Shown here in pieces: positions 35,112 to 42,946 of a stretch of 64,000 nucleotides of DNA; position 1 is the stretch's first letter, and each line of letters starts with the position of its first letter. A program made the position numbers and the translations under genes. The stretch is taken from contig NZ_QMEM01000001.1 of assembly GCF_003390915.1 (NCBI RefSeq), forward strand, positions 310,001-374,000. Reading direction: 5' to 3'. The notes under the pieces were generated by a model. The model did not search any database, had not been told where the DNA came from, and saw only the letters and a program-made list of their open reading frames with translations. The stretch comes from Lewinella sp. IMCC34183 (GTDB taxonomy: Bacteria; Bacteroidota; Bacteroidia; Chitinophagales; Saprospiraceae).

Positions 35112-35912
35112 CTATTCCCTCTGGTTTCGCTCCGCGCCGACACCCGCGCGGTACGCCAGTCCGATGCCCGGGCTGAGGCCCAGCCGCTCGTGCATCGCCA
35201 CGGCCGCGGTAATCCGCAGACCGGCGGCCACGCGATACCCACAGCCGAAAGTAACGGACCGGTCGACCGGAGCGGCCCCGAGGTATACCGCCACGTCCGG
35301 ATGGGGCGCGTAACGCAACCCGAAGCGGGTTCCGACCGGACGATCGGGGCGGTGTACCACCTCGGCCGCCAGCCGTACGCGCGCGTTCGGCGCGTACCCC
35401 ACGCCCCCCGTGAGGTAGGTAGCCTCTTTGCTTCCGATGGCCGTGAGGAAGGTCGCCCCGACGTCGAGGACCCCGGAGAGCCGGTACTGCCCACCCACGC
35501 CGGCCACCCCTTGGGTCCGGGCGGAGACGCCCCGGACCACGCGGTGCAGCACGCCGAACTGTGCGCCGACGCGCAAGCGATCGGACAGGGAACGACCGTA
35601 GGATAACCCTAAGCGTTGCTCCGCATAGTCGTCCAGGCCCAAGGAAGCGACCTGCAAGCCGAAAGAGCGAAAGGTGGCCCCGCCGGAGGCAATCCCCAGT
35701 TCGGCAATACCAAAGCGCTGTTCCACGGAAGCGCCCGCGGCGAAGGCGCGTCGGTCCGCCAGGCCGGCCGGATTGTGCCAGAGGGACCGTAGGCCCCGAG
35801 ACGTGACCCCGGTACCTCCCGCGGCGCGACTCGCGGCGGCAAGGGGGCCCAGCAGGACCGATTGGGCGGTAGCAAAAACCGGCAGCAAAGCCAGCAACAG
35901 GATCAAGCGCAA
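35112..35912 (-). CDS. Small PorV/PorQ-like outer-membrane protein
   Basis: A 266-residue exported barrel protein with signal peptide MRLILLLALLPVFATAQS. GVTSRGLRSLWHNPAGLADRR gives the NPAG motif also found in the PorV/PorQ-like protein at 31474-32571. The remainder is beta strands rich in Gly, Val and Arg. It precedes proline dehydrogenase on the same strand with a 50-bp gap. Function is unknown; a general T9SS-linked or FadL-like role is inferred from the fold. Confidence 0.75.
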   Translation of the reverse strand: MRLILLLALLPVFATAQSVLLGPLAAASRAAGGTGVTSRGLRSLWHNPAGLADRRAFAAGASVEQRFGIAELGIASGGATFRSFGLQVASLGLDDYAEQRLGLSYGRSLSDRLRVGAQFGVLHRVVRGVSARTQGVAGVGGQYRLSGVLDVGATFLTAIGSKEATYLTGGVGYAPNARVRLAAEVVHRPDRPVGTRFGLRYAPHPDVAVYLGAAPVDRSVTFGCGYRVAAGLRITAAVAMHERLGLSPGIGLAYRAGVGAERNQRE

Positions 35913-35984
35913 AAGCGATTAATTTTTGCCACTTACGTAACAGAGCGGGGTTGCGGATTGCCGGGGGCACCCTGCGCCGCTCCG

Positions 35985-35992
35985 TACCTTCG
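35985..35992 (+). promoter_or_regulatory. -7-like box TACCTTCG of mazG
   Basis: One mismatch to TAnnTTTG; only 4 nt separate it from the mazG ATG, so the transcript would be leaderless. Confidence 0.45.
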
Positions 35993-35996
35993 CCGC

Positions 35997-36764
35997 ATGA
36001 CGCCCCAACTCACCGCCTTCCAACGCCTGCTGACCATCATGGACGAACTGCGCGAGCAGTGCCCCTGGGACCGCAAACAAACCTTTCTCAGCCTCCGTAA
36101 ACTGACGATCGAGGAAACCTACGAACTCGCCAACGAGCTCCTCTCCGAAGACCTGGAAGGGATCAAGGAGGAGGTAGGCGACCTGCTGCTGCATATGGTC
36201 TTCTACGCCCGCATTGCCTCGGAACGGGGGGCCTGGGACATCGCCGACGCCCTTAACGCAGTGTGCGACAAGCTGGTGGAACGGCACCCCCACATCTACG
36301 GCGATGTAGTCGCGGAAGACGCCGCCGCCGTCAAGCGCAACTGGGAGCAGATCAAACTGGCCCGCGGCGGCGGTAAAAAGACCGTCCTGTCCGGCGTCCC
36401 CACCGCCCTGCCGGCCATGGTCAAGGCCATGCGGATGCAGGAGAAGACCGCCCAATTCGGATTTGACTGGGATAACGTCAACCAGGTCTGGGATAAGGTG
36501 CGCGAGGAAATGGACGAATTTCACGCCGCCGACTCCGCGGCGGAGCAGGAGGCAGAATTCGGCGACCTGCTCTTCAGTCTGATCAATTACGCCCGCTGGC
36601 GGGGCATCGACCCCGAGACCGCCCTGGAACGTACCAACCGGAAATTCCGCTTTCGCTTCGAGCACGTGGAGCAGCGGGCGGGCGCGGGAGGACTGGCGGC
36701 CATGCCGCTTGCCGAGATGGAAAAACTGTGGCAGGAGGCCAAAACGCTGCCGGCGGACCGGTAA
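35997..36764 (+). CDS. mazG: Nucleoside triphosphate pyrophosphohydrolase MazG
   Basis: Hydrolyses non-canonical or surplus NTPs to NMP and pyrophosphate. The 255-residue protein has two MazG modules. In the first, E39, E40 and E43 (IEETYEL) with E58, E59 and D62 (EEVGDLL) form the magnesium site; the second repeats the pattern with REEMDEF and EFGDLLFSLINYARW. CPWDRKQTFLSLRKLTIEE is the usual family opening. An in-frame extension upstream covers the promoter and an unrelated gene start, so the ATG at 35997 is chosen. Confidence 0.95.
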   Translation: MTPQLTAFQRLLTIMDELREQCPWDRKQTFLSLRKLTIEETYELANELLSEDLEGIKEEVGDLLLHMVFYARIASERGAWDIADALNAVCDKLVERHPHIYGDVVAEDAAAVKRNWEQIKLARGGGKKTVLSGVPTALPAMVKAMRMQEKTAQFGFDWDNVNQVWDKVREEMDEFHAADSAAEQEAEFGDLLFSLINYARWRGIDPETALERTNRKFRFRFEHVEQRAGAGGLAAMPLAEMEKLWQEAKTLPADR

Positions 36765-36768
36765 GCTT

Positions 36769-36786
36769 CAGTCGCTCCGACTGTTT
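36769..36786 (+). terminator. Short hairpin after mazG, weak terminator
   Basis: CAGTCG-CTC-CGACTG followed by TTT, 5 bp after the mazG stop. The stem is short and the T-run minimal. Confidence 0.4.
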
Positions 36787-36865
36787 AGCCGGAGGGCGTA
36801 ACAAATCATCGCGATAAGTTTTGCCCCGGGAGGCCCCTGCCCTCCCCGGCTACTGAGGGGTTTCT

Positions 36866-36873
36866 TATCTTCG
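36866..36873 (+). promoter_or_regulatory. -7-like box TATCTTCG
   Basis: One mismatch to TAnnTTTG, 82 nt before the next ATG, implying a leader of about 75 nt for the bifunctional nuclease family gene. Confidence 0.35.
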
Positions 36874-36955
36874 CCCCCCCTTAGGCCGGGCGGCGGGATA
36901 AACCTTGTCCGTCCCTGGCTCGTTAGCAGTTATTTGAAGGATTTACCGAAGCAGA

Positions 36956-37552
36956 ATGGATAAGATCGAGCTCAGAGTAATGGCGATCAGCCGCAGCGTC
37001 ACCCAGTCGCTGAACTATGCCGTGGTACTGGGTGAAATTGACGGCCCGCGCCGCCTGCCCGTCATCATCGGCAGTGCGGAGGCGCAGGCCATCGCCATTG
37101 CCATCGAGGGCATGAGCGGTCCCCGCCCAATGACCCACGACCTCTTTAAAAACACCCTGGAAACCCTGCGTACCGACCTGCGCGAGATCATCATTAGCGA
37201 CATCAAGGAAGGCATCTTCTACGCCCGCCTGGTGCTTGACCGCGACGGCGAGATCATCGAAGTGGACAGCCGCACCAGCGACGCGCTGGCGCTGGCCACC
37301 CGCTTCGACTGTCCGATCTATACCTACGAGTTGATCCTGCAGAATGCGGGTATCGTACTGGAGGGCGAAGGCGAGGAGGAGGACCTGCAGATGCACGACG
37401 TGGGCGACGACCCCACCAGCGAGCGCAGCGACAACCTGTCGAGCTACACCATGGGTGAGCTCAACACGATGCTGGAAGACGTCCTCAGCGAGGAAAACTA
37501 CGAGCGGGCCGCCCAGATCCGCGACGAGATCAAGCAGCGGAAGGCCAGCTGA
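36956..37552 (+). CDS. Bifunctional nuclease family protein (DUF151) with C-terminal UVR motif
   Basis: A 198-residue cytoplasmic protein. Residues 1-130 are the DUF151/BFN domain, including RRLPVIIGSAEAQAIAIAIEG, then RPMTHDLFKNTLE, and DSRTSDALALATRFDCPIY. Members of this fold are reported to have nuclease activity, and plant relatives are linked to stress signalling. An acidic linker (about 137-160) leads to a UVR-like helical hairpin (ELNTMLEDVLSEENYERAAQIRDEIKQR), the motif by which UvrB and UvrC and some Clp regulators dock partners. The combination is common in Bacteroidota. Confidence 0.88.
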   Translation: MDKIELRVMAISRSVTQSLNYAVVLGEIDGPRRLPVIIGSAEAQAIAIAIEGMSGPRPMTHDLFKNTLETLRTDLREIIISDIKEGIFYARLVLDRDGEIIEVDSRTSDALALATRFDCPIYTYELILQNAGIVLEGEGEEEDLQMHDVGDDPTSERSDNLSSYTMGELNTMLEDVLSEENYERAAQIRDEIKQRKAS

Positions 37553-37563
37553 TCACCCTCCCC

Positions 37564-37598
37564 GCAAGCCCCGGGCCGCGTCGCGGTCCGGGGCTTGC
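37564..37598. terminator. Bidirectional hairpin terminator between convergent genes
   Basis: GCAAGCCCCGG pairs exactly with CCGGGGCTTGC, and the inner CCGCG/CGCGG continues the stem across a G-T wobble to a 1-nt loop, giving about 17 bp. It lies between the DUF151 gene and fabD. There is no T-run on either side, so termination efficiency is uncertain. Confidence 0.6.
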
Positions 37599-37616
37599 GC
37601 AGAGGTATGCTTCAGC

Positions 37617-38498
37617 TTAGGAAAGTTGCTCCACGTCCAGGTCGCGGTCGACCTTTTTGATCAGGCCGGCCAGGATCTTTCCCTTACCCCCTACTTCCAC
37701 GAAGCGCCGGATACCGGCTGCCTGCATGTGCTGGATCGTCTGCGTCCACCGCACCGGTGCGGTCAGTTGGGCGATCAGTTTACGCTTGATCTCTTCGGGG
37801 GCGACGCTGGGCCGCCCGTCCACGTTCTGGTACACCTCGCAGCCCGGCGGGCGGATACGGGTGGCCTCGATGGCCTCGCGCAGCGCCTCGCGGGCGGGCT
37901 CCATGAGCGGACTGTGGAAGGCGCCGCCTACGTTGAGCGGCAGCACGCGGCGGGCGCCGAGGTCGCTAAGTACCTTGGAGGCCGTAGCGACCCCCTCTTC
38001 CGAACCGGATATGACCAACTGGCCGGGCGTATTGTAATTGGCGGGCACCACCACGTCCTTGATTTCCGCGCAGGCGGCCTCGATAGTGGCGTCGTCCAGT
38101 CCCAGGACTGCGGCCATCGTTCCGGGGCGCGCGTCGGCGGCCTCCTGCATGGCCCGGGCGCGCTGGCTTACCAGCCGCAGGGCATCCGGAAAGGCAATCG
38201 CGCCGGCGGCAACGAGGGCGGAAAACTCACCCAGGCTATGGCCGGCCACGGCGTCCGGCTCCTGGGGCTCCTCGGCGCTAAGGAAGGCTACCGTAGAATG
38301 TACGAAAATGGCGGGCTGGGTGATGCGGGTCTGCCGGAGGTCCTCCTCCGAGCCGTTGAACATTACGTCGGACAGGGAGAAGCCGAGCACGTCGTCGGCC
38401 TGCATGAATAGGGTCTTGGCGTGCTCGCTGAGGTCGAACAGGTCCTTGCCCATTCCGGTGAACTGGGCACCCTGGCCGGGAAATACGTAGGCGGTCAT
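37617..38498 (-). CDS. fabD: Malonyl-CoA:ACP transacylase
   Basis: Transfers malonyl from CoA to acyl carrier protein at the start of fatty-acid elongation. The 293-residue protein has FPGQGAQFTGMGKDL at the start, the nucleophile S88 in GHSLGE, and H195 in GGAFHSPLM. The length is normal. It stands alone rather than in a fab cluster. It converges with the DUF151 gene and is divergent from the DUF423 gene. Confidence 0.95.
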   Translation of the reverse strand: MTAYVFPGQGAQFTGMGKDLFDLSEHAKTLFMQADDVLGFSLSDVMFNGSEEDLRQTRITQPAIFVHSTVAFLSAEEPQEPDAVAGHSLGEFSALVAAGAIAFPDALRLVSQRARAMQEAADARPGTMAAVLGLDDATIEAACAEIKDVVVPANYNTPGQLVISGSEEGVATASKVLSDLGARRVLPLNVGGAFHSPLMEPAREALREAIEATRIRPPGCEVYQNVDGRPSVAPEEIKRKLIAQLTAPVRWTQTIQHMQAAGIRRFVEVGGKGKILAGLIKKVDRDLDVEQLS

Positions 38499-38606
38499 GC
38501 GAAAGCTTTTGCGGGATTCTGATAAGTAAAGGCGGCAATCTAAGGACCCCGTGCCATAATCCGGTCAGATTGGGCCATTTGTCCCCGTCGGCGGCGGCAC
38601 AGGCGA

Positions 38607-38614
38607 TAGCTTTG
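38607..38614 (+). promoter_or_regulatory. -7 promoter box TAGCTTTG of the DUF423 operon
   Basis: Exact TAnnTTTG with 4 nt (CAGC) before the ATG at 38619, implying a leaderless transcript. Confidence 0.55.
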
Positions 38615-38618
38615 CAGC

Positions 38619-39026
38619 ATGAACGCGCAGCAACTTATCCGCCTGGCCGCCCTGCTCGGCGCCGGCAGCGTAGCCCTCGGGGCCTTCGGCGCCCACGGCC
38701 TGCGGACGCTGGTCGGGCCGGACCAACTCGCCATTTACGAAACGGGGGTGCGCTACCTGTTTTACCACACCTTTGCCCTCGGGCTGGCGGCGGTACTGTG
38801 GCGGCAGCCGCAGGTGCAACGTTCGCGCCTGAAGCTGGCGGCGTGGCTCTGGCTGTTGGGAATCTTCCTGTTCAGTGGCTCACTGTTTGCCCTGAGCCTG
38901 CGTGCGGTCCACGGACTGCCGGTAGCCTTTCTCGGTCCGGTCACTCCGGTCGGCGGCCTGCTCCTGATCGGGGGGTGGGTAGCCTTCTTTCTCTCCCCCA
39001 CCCCCGCAAATTCTACCGCACCATGA
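38619..39026 (+). CDS. DUF423 small membrane protein
   Basis: A 135-residue protein with four predicted helices and the family features GSVALGAFGAHGL near residue 20, YLFYHTFAL near residue 47 and LFSGSLFALSL near residue 86. Function is unknown. The stop overlaps the start of the next gene (ATGA, 39023-39026), so it heads a three-gene operon with the split 5'-nucleotidase genes. Confidence 0.9.
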   Translation: MNAQQLIRLAALLGAGSVALGAFGAHGLRTLVGPDQLAIYETGVRYLFYHTFALGLAAVLWRQPQVQRSRLKLAAWLWLLGIFLFSGSLFALSLRAVHGLPVAFLGPVTPVGGLLLIGGWVAFFLSPTPANSTAP

Positions 39027-39784
39027 ACTACCGTCTTTTGCCGCTCGCGGGGCTGCTGCTGACCGCCCTGGCCTGCGGCCGCCCCCTGACGGACCCCGTC
39101 ACCCAGCCCCGCCTCTACCCCATCACTGAGGACACCCGCGTCGACGAGAGCCTCACGGCCAACGCTGCGATGGAGGCGACCATCACTCCCTACCGCGAAG
39201 AACTGGCCAACTTGCTCAATCGCGTAGTGGCCGAGGTAGCAACTCCCCTCACGAAGGGACAGCCGGAGAGCAGCCTGGGGAACTGGGCGGCCGACCTCAC
39301 CCTGGCCGCCGCCCGTGAGCTCTTCCCCGACAAGCACGTCAGTTTCGCGGTCCAGAACTACGGCGGTTTGCGTGTGGCCGAGATCGGCGCGGGGGACCTC
39401 ACCGTCTCCCAACTCTACGAACTGATGCCTTTCGACAACCAGTTGGTACTCGTGGAAGTGAACGGGCAGGAATTACTCGACTTCGTAGACCATACCCTCT
39501 CCGATGGCGGCTGGCCGGTCAGCGAGGGACTTACGGCCGTGCGCCACGACGGCACGGTCACGATACGGGTGGAGGGCCGTCCGGTGGACCCCACCGCCAC
39601 CTACTACATCGCCGTACCCGATTACGTGGCCAACGGAGGCAGCGACGCCAGCATGCTGGCCGGCCGAAAGCAGTACGCCAGCGGGCAACTGGTACGTGAC
39701 CTGCTGATCGAACAGGCCGGCCGCGCGCCAGGCCCCATCACCGTGGTCTCCGACGGGAGCCGCATCAAACTCAACGACCGATGA
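39023..39784 (+). CDS. 5'-nucleotidase C-terminal domain lipoprotein
   Basis: A 253-residue lipoprotein with lipobox ALAC (C19). It consists of the substrate-binding C-terminal domain of UshA-type 5'-nucleotidases alone: ESSLGNWAADLTLAAARE, NYGGLR, DLTVSQLYELMPFDNQLVLVEVNG, and VPDYVANGGSDAS. The catalytic metal-binding domain is encoded by the next gene, whose ATG overlaps this stop (ATGA, 39781-39784). The two products presumably assemble into one periplasmic or cell-surface nucleotidase. Confidence 0.9.
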   Translation: MNYRLLPLAGLLLTALACGRPLTDPVTQPRLYPITEDTRVDESLTANAAMEATITPYREELANLLNRVVAEVATPLTKGQPESSLGNWAADLTLAAARELFPDKHVSFAVQNYGGLRVAEIGAGDLTVSQLYELMPFDNQLVLVEVNGQELLDFVDHTLSDGGWPVSEGLTAVRHDGTVTIRVEGRPVDPTATYYIAVPDYVANGGSDASMLAGRKQYASGQLVRDLLIEQAGRAPGPITVVSDGSRIKLNDR

Positions 39785-40686
39785 ATCGCAGATTCTTTAT
39801 CCGGCGCGCGGCCGTAGGGGGTGGCTTGCTCCTCCTACCCGGACTCGCCACGGCCCTTCCCCGCCGCGACCGCCGTATCACCATCCTGCACACCAACGAC
39901 TGGCACAGCCGGATCGACCCCTTCCCCGACGACGGTACCCGCAATGCCAACCAGGGCGGAGCCGTCCGCCGTGCCGCGCTGATCCGGCGCATCCGCGGGG
40001 CGGAGCCGAACGTGCTGCTGTTGGACAGCGGCGACGTGTTCCAGGGTACCGCCTACTTCAACTTTTTCCTGGGCGAGCTGGAAATGAAGCTCATGTCGCA
40101 GATGGGCTACGATGCCTGTACGATCGGCAACCACGACTTCGACGGCGGCATCGAGAACCTCGCTACCCAGTTGAAGAAGGCCTCCTTCCCGATGCTCAAT
40201 GCCAACTACGACCTCTCGGGAACGCCGCTGTCGGACCTGGTTGCTCCCTACCGGGTGTTCGACAAGGACGGGATCCGGGTCGGGGTCTTCGGCCTGGGGA
40301 TCGAGTTGGAGGGCCTCGTGCCGTCCGAGCTATACGGCTCCACAACCTACCAGGACCCCATCGCCCGCGGCAACGAAACGGCCCTGCACCTGCGGCAGCG
40401 CCTGAAGTGTGACCTGGTGATCTGCCTCAGCCATCTGGGCTATCGCTACCGCGACGAGAAGGTGAGCGACGTGACCCTTGCGGCGGCCAGCCGGCACATC
40501 GATCTCATCCTGGGCGGACACACCCATACGTTCCTGGACGAGCCGGTGGAGGTACCGAATGCAGCCGGCGAACCGGTGGTGATCAACCAGGTGGGATTTG
40601 CCGGTTTACGGCTCGGCCGCCTGGACATCACCTTCGGCGGACCGGGCGACCGCGGCTGCGTGTCTTGTAGCAATTTGCGGGTATAG
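39781..40686 (+). CDS. Metallophosphatase (5'-nucleotidase N-terminal domain)
   Basis: A 301-residue calcineurin-like phosphoesterase. The export signal RRFFIRRAAVGGG resembles a Tat signal. Metal ligands are in ILHTNDWHSRI (about residues 35-45), DSGDVFQG, GNHDFDGG and GGHTHTFLD. This is the catalytic half of a UshA-type 5'-nucleotidase or phosphodiesterase; the substrate-binding half is the gene immediately upstream. The gene order is reversed relative to the fused protein, where the metal domain comes first. It is probably used to recover phosphate and nucleosides from extracellular nucleotides. Confidence 0.92.
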   Translation: MNRRFFIRRAAVGGGLLLLPGLATALPRRDRRITILHTNDWHSRIDPFPDDGTRNANQGGAVRRAALIRRIRGAEPNVLLLDSGDVFQGTAYFNFFLGELEMKLMSQMGYDACTIGNHDFDGGIENLATQLKKASFPMLNANYDLSGTPLSDLVAPYRVFDKDGIRVGVFGLGIELEGLVPSELYGSTTYQDPIARGNETALHLRQRLKCDLVICLSHLGYRYRDEKVSDVTLAAASRHIDLILGGHTHTFLDEPVEVPNAAGEPVVINQVGFAGLRLGRLDITFGGPGDRGCVSCSNLRV

Positions 40687-40994
40687 AACGGGTCATAGTC
40701 GTGGTACGCTTATGACAAAATTGCCGCTTTGCGAAGGAATCCCCGCCAAAGAAGATTTTGTGATAAAAGTCCGGCAATCTTTTGTCCGACTGCCCCTCCA
40801 AGCCTCATATTTGCTATCCACCCGGGCGGACTCGGGTTACCTCAACTACCTGAAATTGGCCCAATATGGGCTACCCCTGGACGAACGGGACACCAAGTGG
40901 CCCCGAGATCGTGCAGCTAATTTTTACCGATTACTTACTGATCCTCAAAACGTTTCGCTAACCAACCTACGGTGCCCTACCACCGCCGGGAAGA
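40687..40994. other. Intergenic region upstream of dnaA
   Basis: About 308 bp without a supportable gene. It is more AT-rich than its surroundings in places. I see no cluster of DnaA boxes; the best candidate, CTATCCACC at 40814-40822, has two mismatches to TTATCCACA. There is no clear -7 box near the dnaA start. Confidence 0.5.
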
Positions 40995-42425
40995 ATGAAT
41001 ACTGTGCAACTGGCAACACTAATGAACCACACCTTAGTTTGGGAAAACTGTCTACAAACCATCCGGCACAGCGTTGATCCGCAGAGCTACCAGACGTGGT
41101 TCGTTCCCATTCGACCGGTGGCACTTCAGAGCAACGAGCTGACCATCCAGGTCCCCCACCGGCTCTTCTACGAATTCCTCGAAGAACACTACATCGACGT
41201 CCTCAAGCTTAGCCTCAACCAGGCGCTGGGTACCGCGGGTCGCCTGCAGTACCGTATCAAGCCGCCCCGGCAGAACGAGGAAGGCTACCAGCCCGCCGCC
41301 AAATCGGGGAACGGCAAGGCCGTACCCACTCCGTCCAACCCCTTCGTGATCCCGGGCATGACGCGCCCGCGCATCGAGAGCAACCTCGACGGCAAGTACA
41401 CCTTCGATAACTTCATCGAGGGCGACTGCAACAGCCTGGCCCGCAACGCCGCCAAGGCCGTAGCCGACAACCCCTCCAACACCGCCTTCAACCCCCTCGT
41501 CATTCACGGCCCCGTGGGACTGGGCAAGACCCACCTGCTCAAGGCCGTCGGCAACCGCATCGCCGAGAAATACCCGAACAAGTCGGTACTCTACGTCACG
41601 ACCGACACCTTCACCAACCAGCTCGTGTCGAGCATCGGCAACAACACCACCAACGACCTCGTAAACTGGTACCAGAACGTGGACGTGCTGCTGGTCGACG
41701 ACATTCAGCAGCTGATCAACCGCAAGAAAACCCAGGACGTCTTCTTCAACCTCTTCAACGTCCTGCGGCAGAACAACAAGGCGATCGTGATGACCTGCGA
41801 CCGGCCGATCATCGAGCTCGACATCGAGGAGCGGCTGCGCAGCCGCTTCCAGTGGGGCCTGACCGCCGACCTGAGCGCGCCCGCCCTCGAGACCCGGATG
41901 GCCATCCTGGCGGCCAAGGCCAGCGCCAATGAGGTCAACCTGCAACCGCAGGTGATGGAGTTCATCTGCTACCACATTCAGAACAACATCCGCCAACTAG
42001 AGGGCGTACTCAACAACCTCGTGCTGCACAGCGGAGTCAACCAGGGTAAGGAGATCGACCTCGAGCTCGCGCGGCAGGTACTGAAGAACTTCGTGACCGA
42101 GATCAACCGCGAAGTGACCCCGGAGGTGATCCAGCGCACCGTGGCCGAATACTACAACCTGGACGTGGAGAAACTGGCCAGTGCCACCCGCCGCCGGCAC
42201 GTGGTACTCGCCCGACAGGTCAGCATGTTCCTAGTCAAGCAGTTTACGGACCAGAGCCTCAAGGCCATCGGTCGCATGTTCGGCGGGCGGGACCACGCCA
42301 CCGTGATCTACTCGATCAAGACCGTGCGTGACCTGATGGAAACCAACGACGACATCAAGAAGGCCCTGGAAGAACTGGAGCGGAAGATCCGTGCCGGTCA
42401 CGGCGACGCCACAACTAAGTGGTAA
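40995..42425 (+). CDS. dnaA: Chromosomal replication initiator DnaA
   Basis: AAA+ initiator that binds DnaA boxes and melts the origin. The 476-residue protein has domain I (WENCLQTIRHSVDPQSYQTWF, residues about 15-36), a Gln/Pro-rich linker, the Walker A motif GPVGLGKTHL near residue 173, Walker B LLVDDIQQL near 233, and a C-terminal DNA-binding domain with GRMFGGRDHATVIYSI. An alternative ATG at codon 10 (41022) is equally plausible as the start, as domain I begins just after it. An origin is not evident next to the gene. Confidence 0.96.
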   Translation: MNTVQLATLMNHTLVWENCLQTIRHSVDPQSYQTWFVPIRPVALQSNELTIQVPHRLFYEFLEEHYIDVLKLSLNQALGTAGRLQYRIKPPRQNEEGYQPAAKSGNGKAVPTPSNPFVIPGMTRPRIESNLDGKYTFDNFIEGDCNSLARNAAKAVADNPSNTAFNPLVIHGPVGLGKTHLLKAVGNRIAEKYPNKSVLYVTTDTFTNQLVSSIGNNTTNDLVNWYQNVDVLLVDDIQQLINRKKTQDVFFNLFNVLRQNNKAIVMTCDRPIIELDIEERLRSRFQWGLTADLSAPALETRMAILAAKASANEVNLQPQVMEFICYHIQNNIRQLEGVLNNLVLHSGVNQGKEIDLELARQVLKNFVTEINREVTPEVIQRTVAEYYNLDVEKLASATRRRHVVLARQVSMFLVKQFTDQSLKAIGRMFGGRDHATVIYSIKTVRDLMETNDDIKKALEELERKIRAGHGDATTKW

Positions 42426-42453
42426 CCGCCCCGTTATGGGGGAAACCACCCGC

Positions 42454-42855
42454 ATGCCGCGCACCCTTCTTCTCTCACTGACCCTCTGCACCCTGCTCCT
42501 GCTGTGCGTACTCGGCTGCGGAAAGACGGAGCACCTGCAGGGCCGGAACCTGTACCTGGAACACTGCGCCAACTGCCACTTCGAGGAGGGGCAGGGCCTC
42601 GGGCTGCTCATCCCGCCTCTGGCCGGTGCCGACTACCTGCGCGATAATCCCGCGGCCGTCGTCCAGGGCATCCGACACGGGATGGAAGGCCCGATGGTCG
42701 TGAACGGGGAAACCTACAACGAGGCCATGCCCGCCAACATCGAGCTCTCGGAATTTCAGATCGTGAACATCGTCAACTACATCAATCAGGCCTGGGGCAA
42801 CGACTACGGACTGGTGACGGTGGAGGAGACCCGGCGGTGGCTGAGCGCGGAATAG
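42454..42855 (+). CDS. Mono-heme c-type cytochrome lipoprotein
   Basis: A 133-residue lipoprotein with lipobox LGC (C22) and one heme-binding motif C38-A-N-C41-H42. The axial Met is probably in YNEAMPANIELS, followed by the terminal helix IVNIVNYINQAWG, as in class I cytochromes c. It would carry electrons in the periplasm; the partner is unknown. Maturation would need the CcmE/CcmF proteins encoded at 14-17 kb. An in-frame ATG at 42436 is an alternative start. Confidence 0.88.
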   Translation: MPRTLLLSLTLCTLLLLCVLGCGKTEHLQGRNLYLEHCANCHFEEGQGLGLLIPPLAGADYLRDNPAAVVQGIRHGMEGPMVVNGETYNEAMPANIELSEFQIVNIVNYINQAWGNDYGLVTVEETRRWLSAE

Positions 42856-42946
42856 CGCACGGCGGACCAAGCCCGCGGGCGGGAAGCCCGGCCACGTTGG
42901 TAAAATTCGTACTTTGGCAGCCCTACCATCACCCTGGCGCCACGCT

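Noticed and set aside
37564..37598. Hairpin considered as a REP-type repeat
   Set aside because: It lies precisely between two convergent stops and no second copy is seen in the window, so a bidirectional terminator is simpler.
40687..40994. Possible oriC upstream of dnaA
   Set aside because: No cluster of DnaA boxes; the best site has two mismatches. In this phylum the origin is often not next to dnaA.
40598..41077. Plus-strand reading frame crossing the intergenic region into dnaA
   Set aside because: It overlaps the end of the metallophosphatase gene and the start of dnaA in another frame and has no family features.
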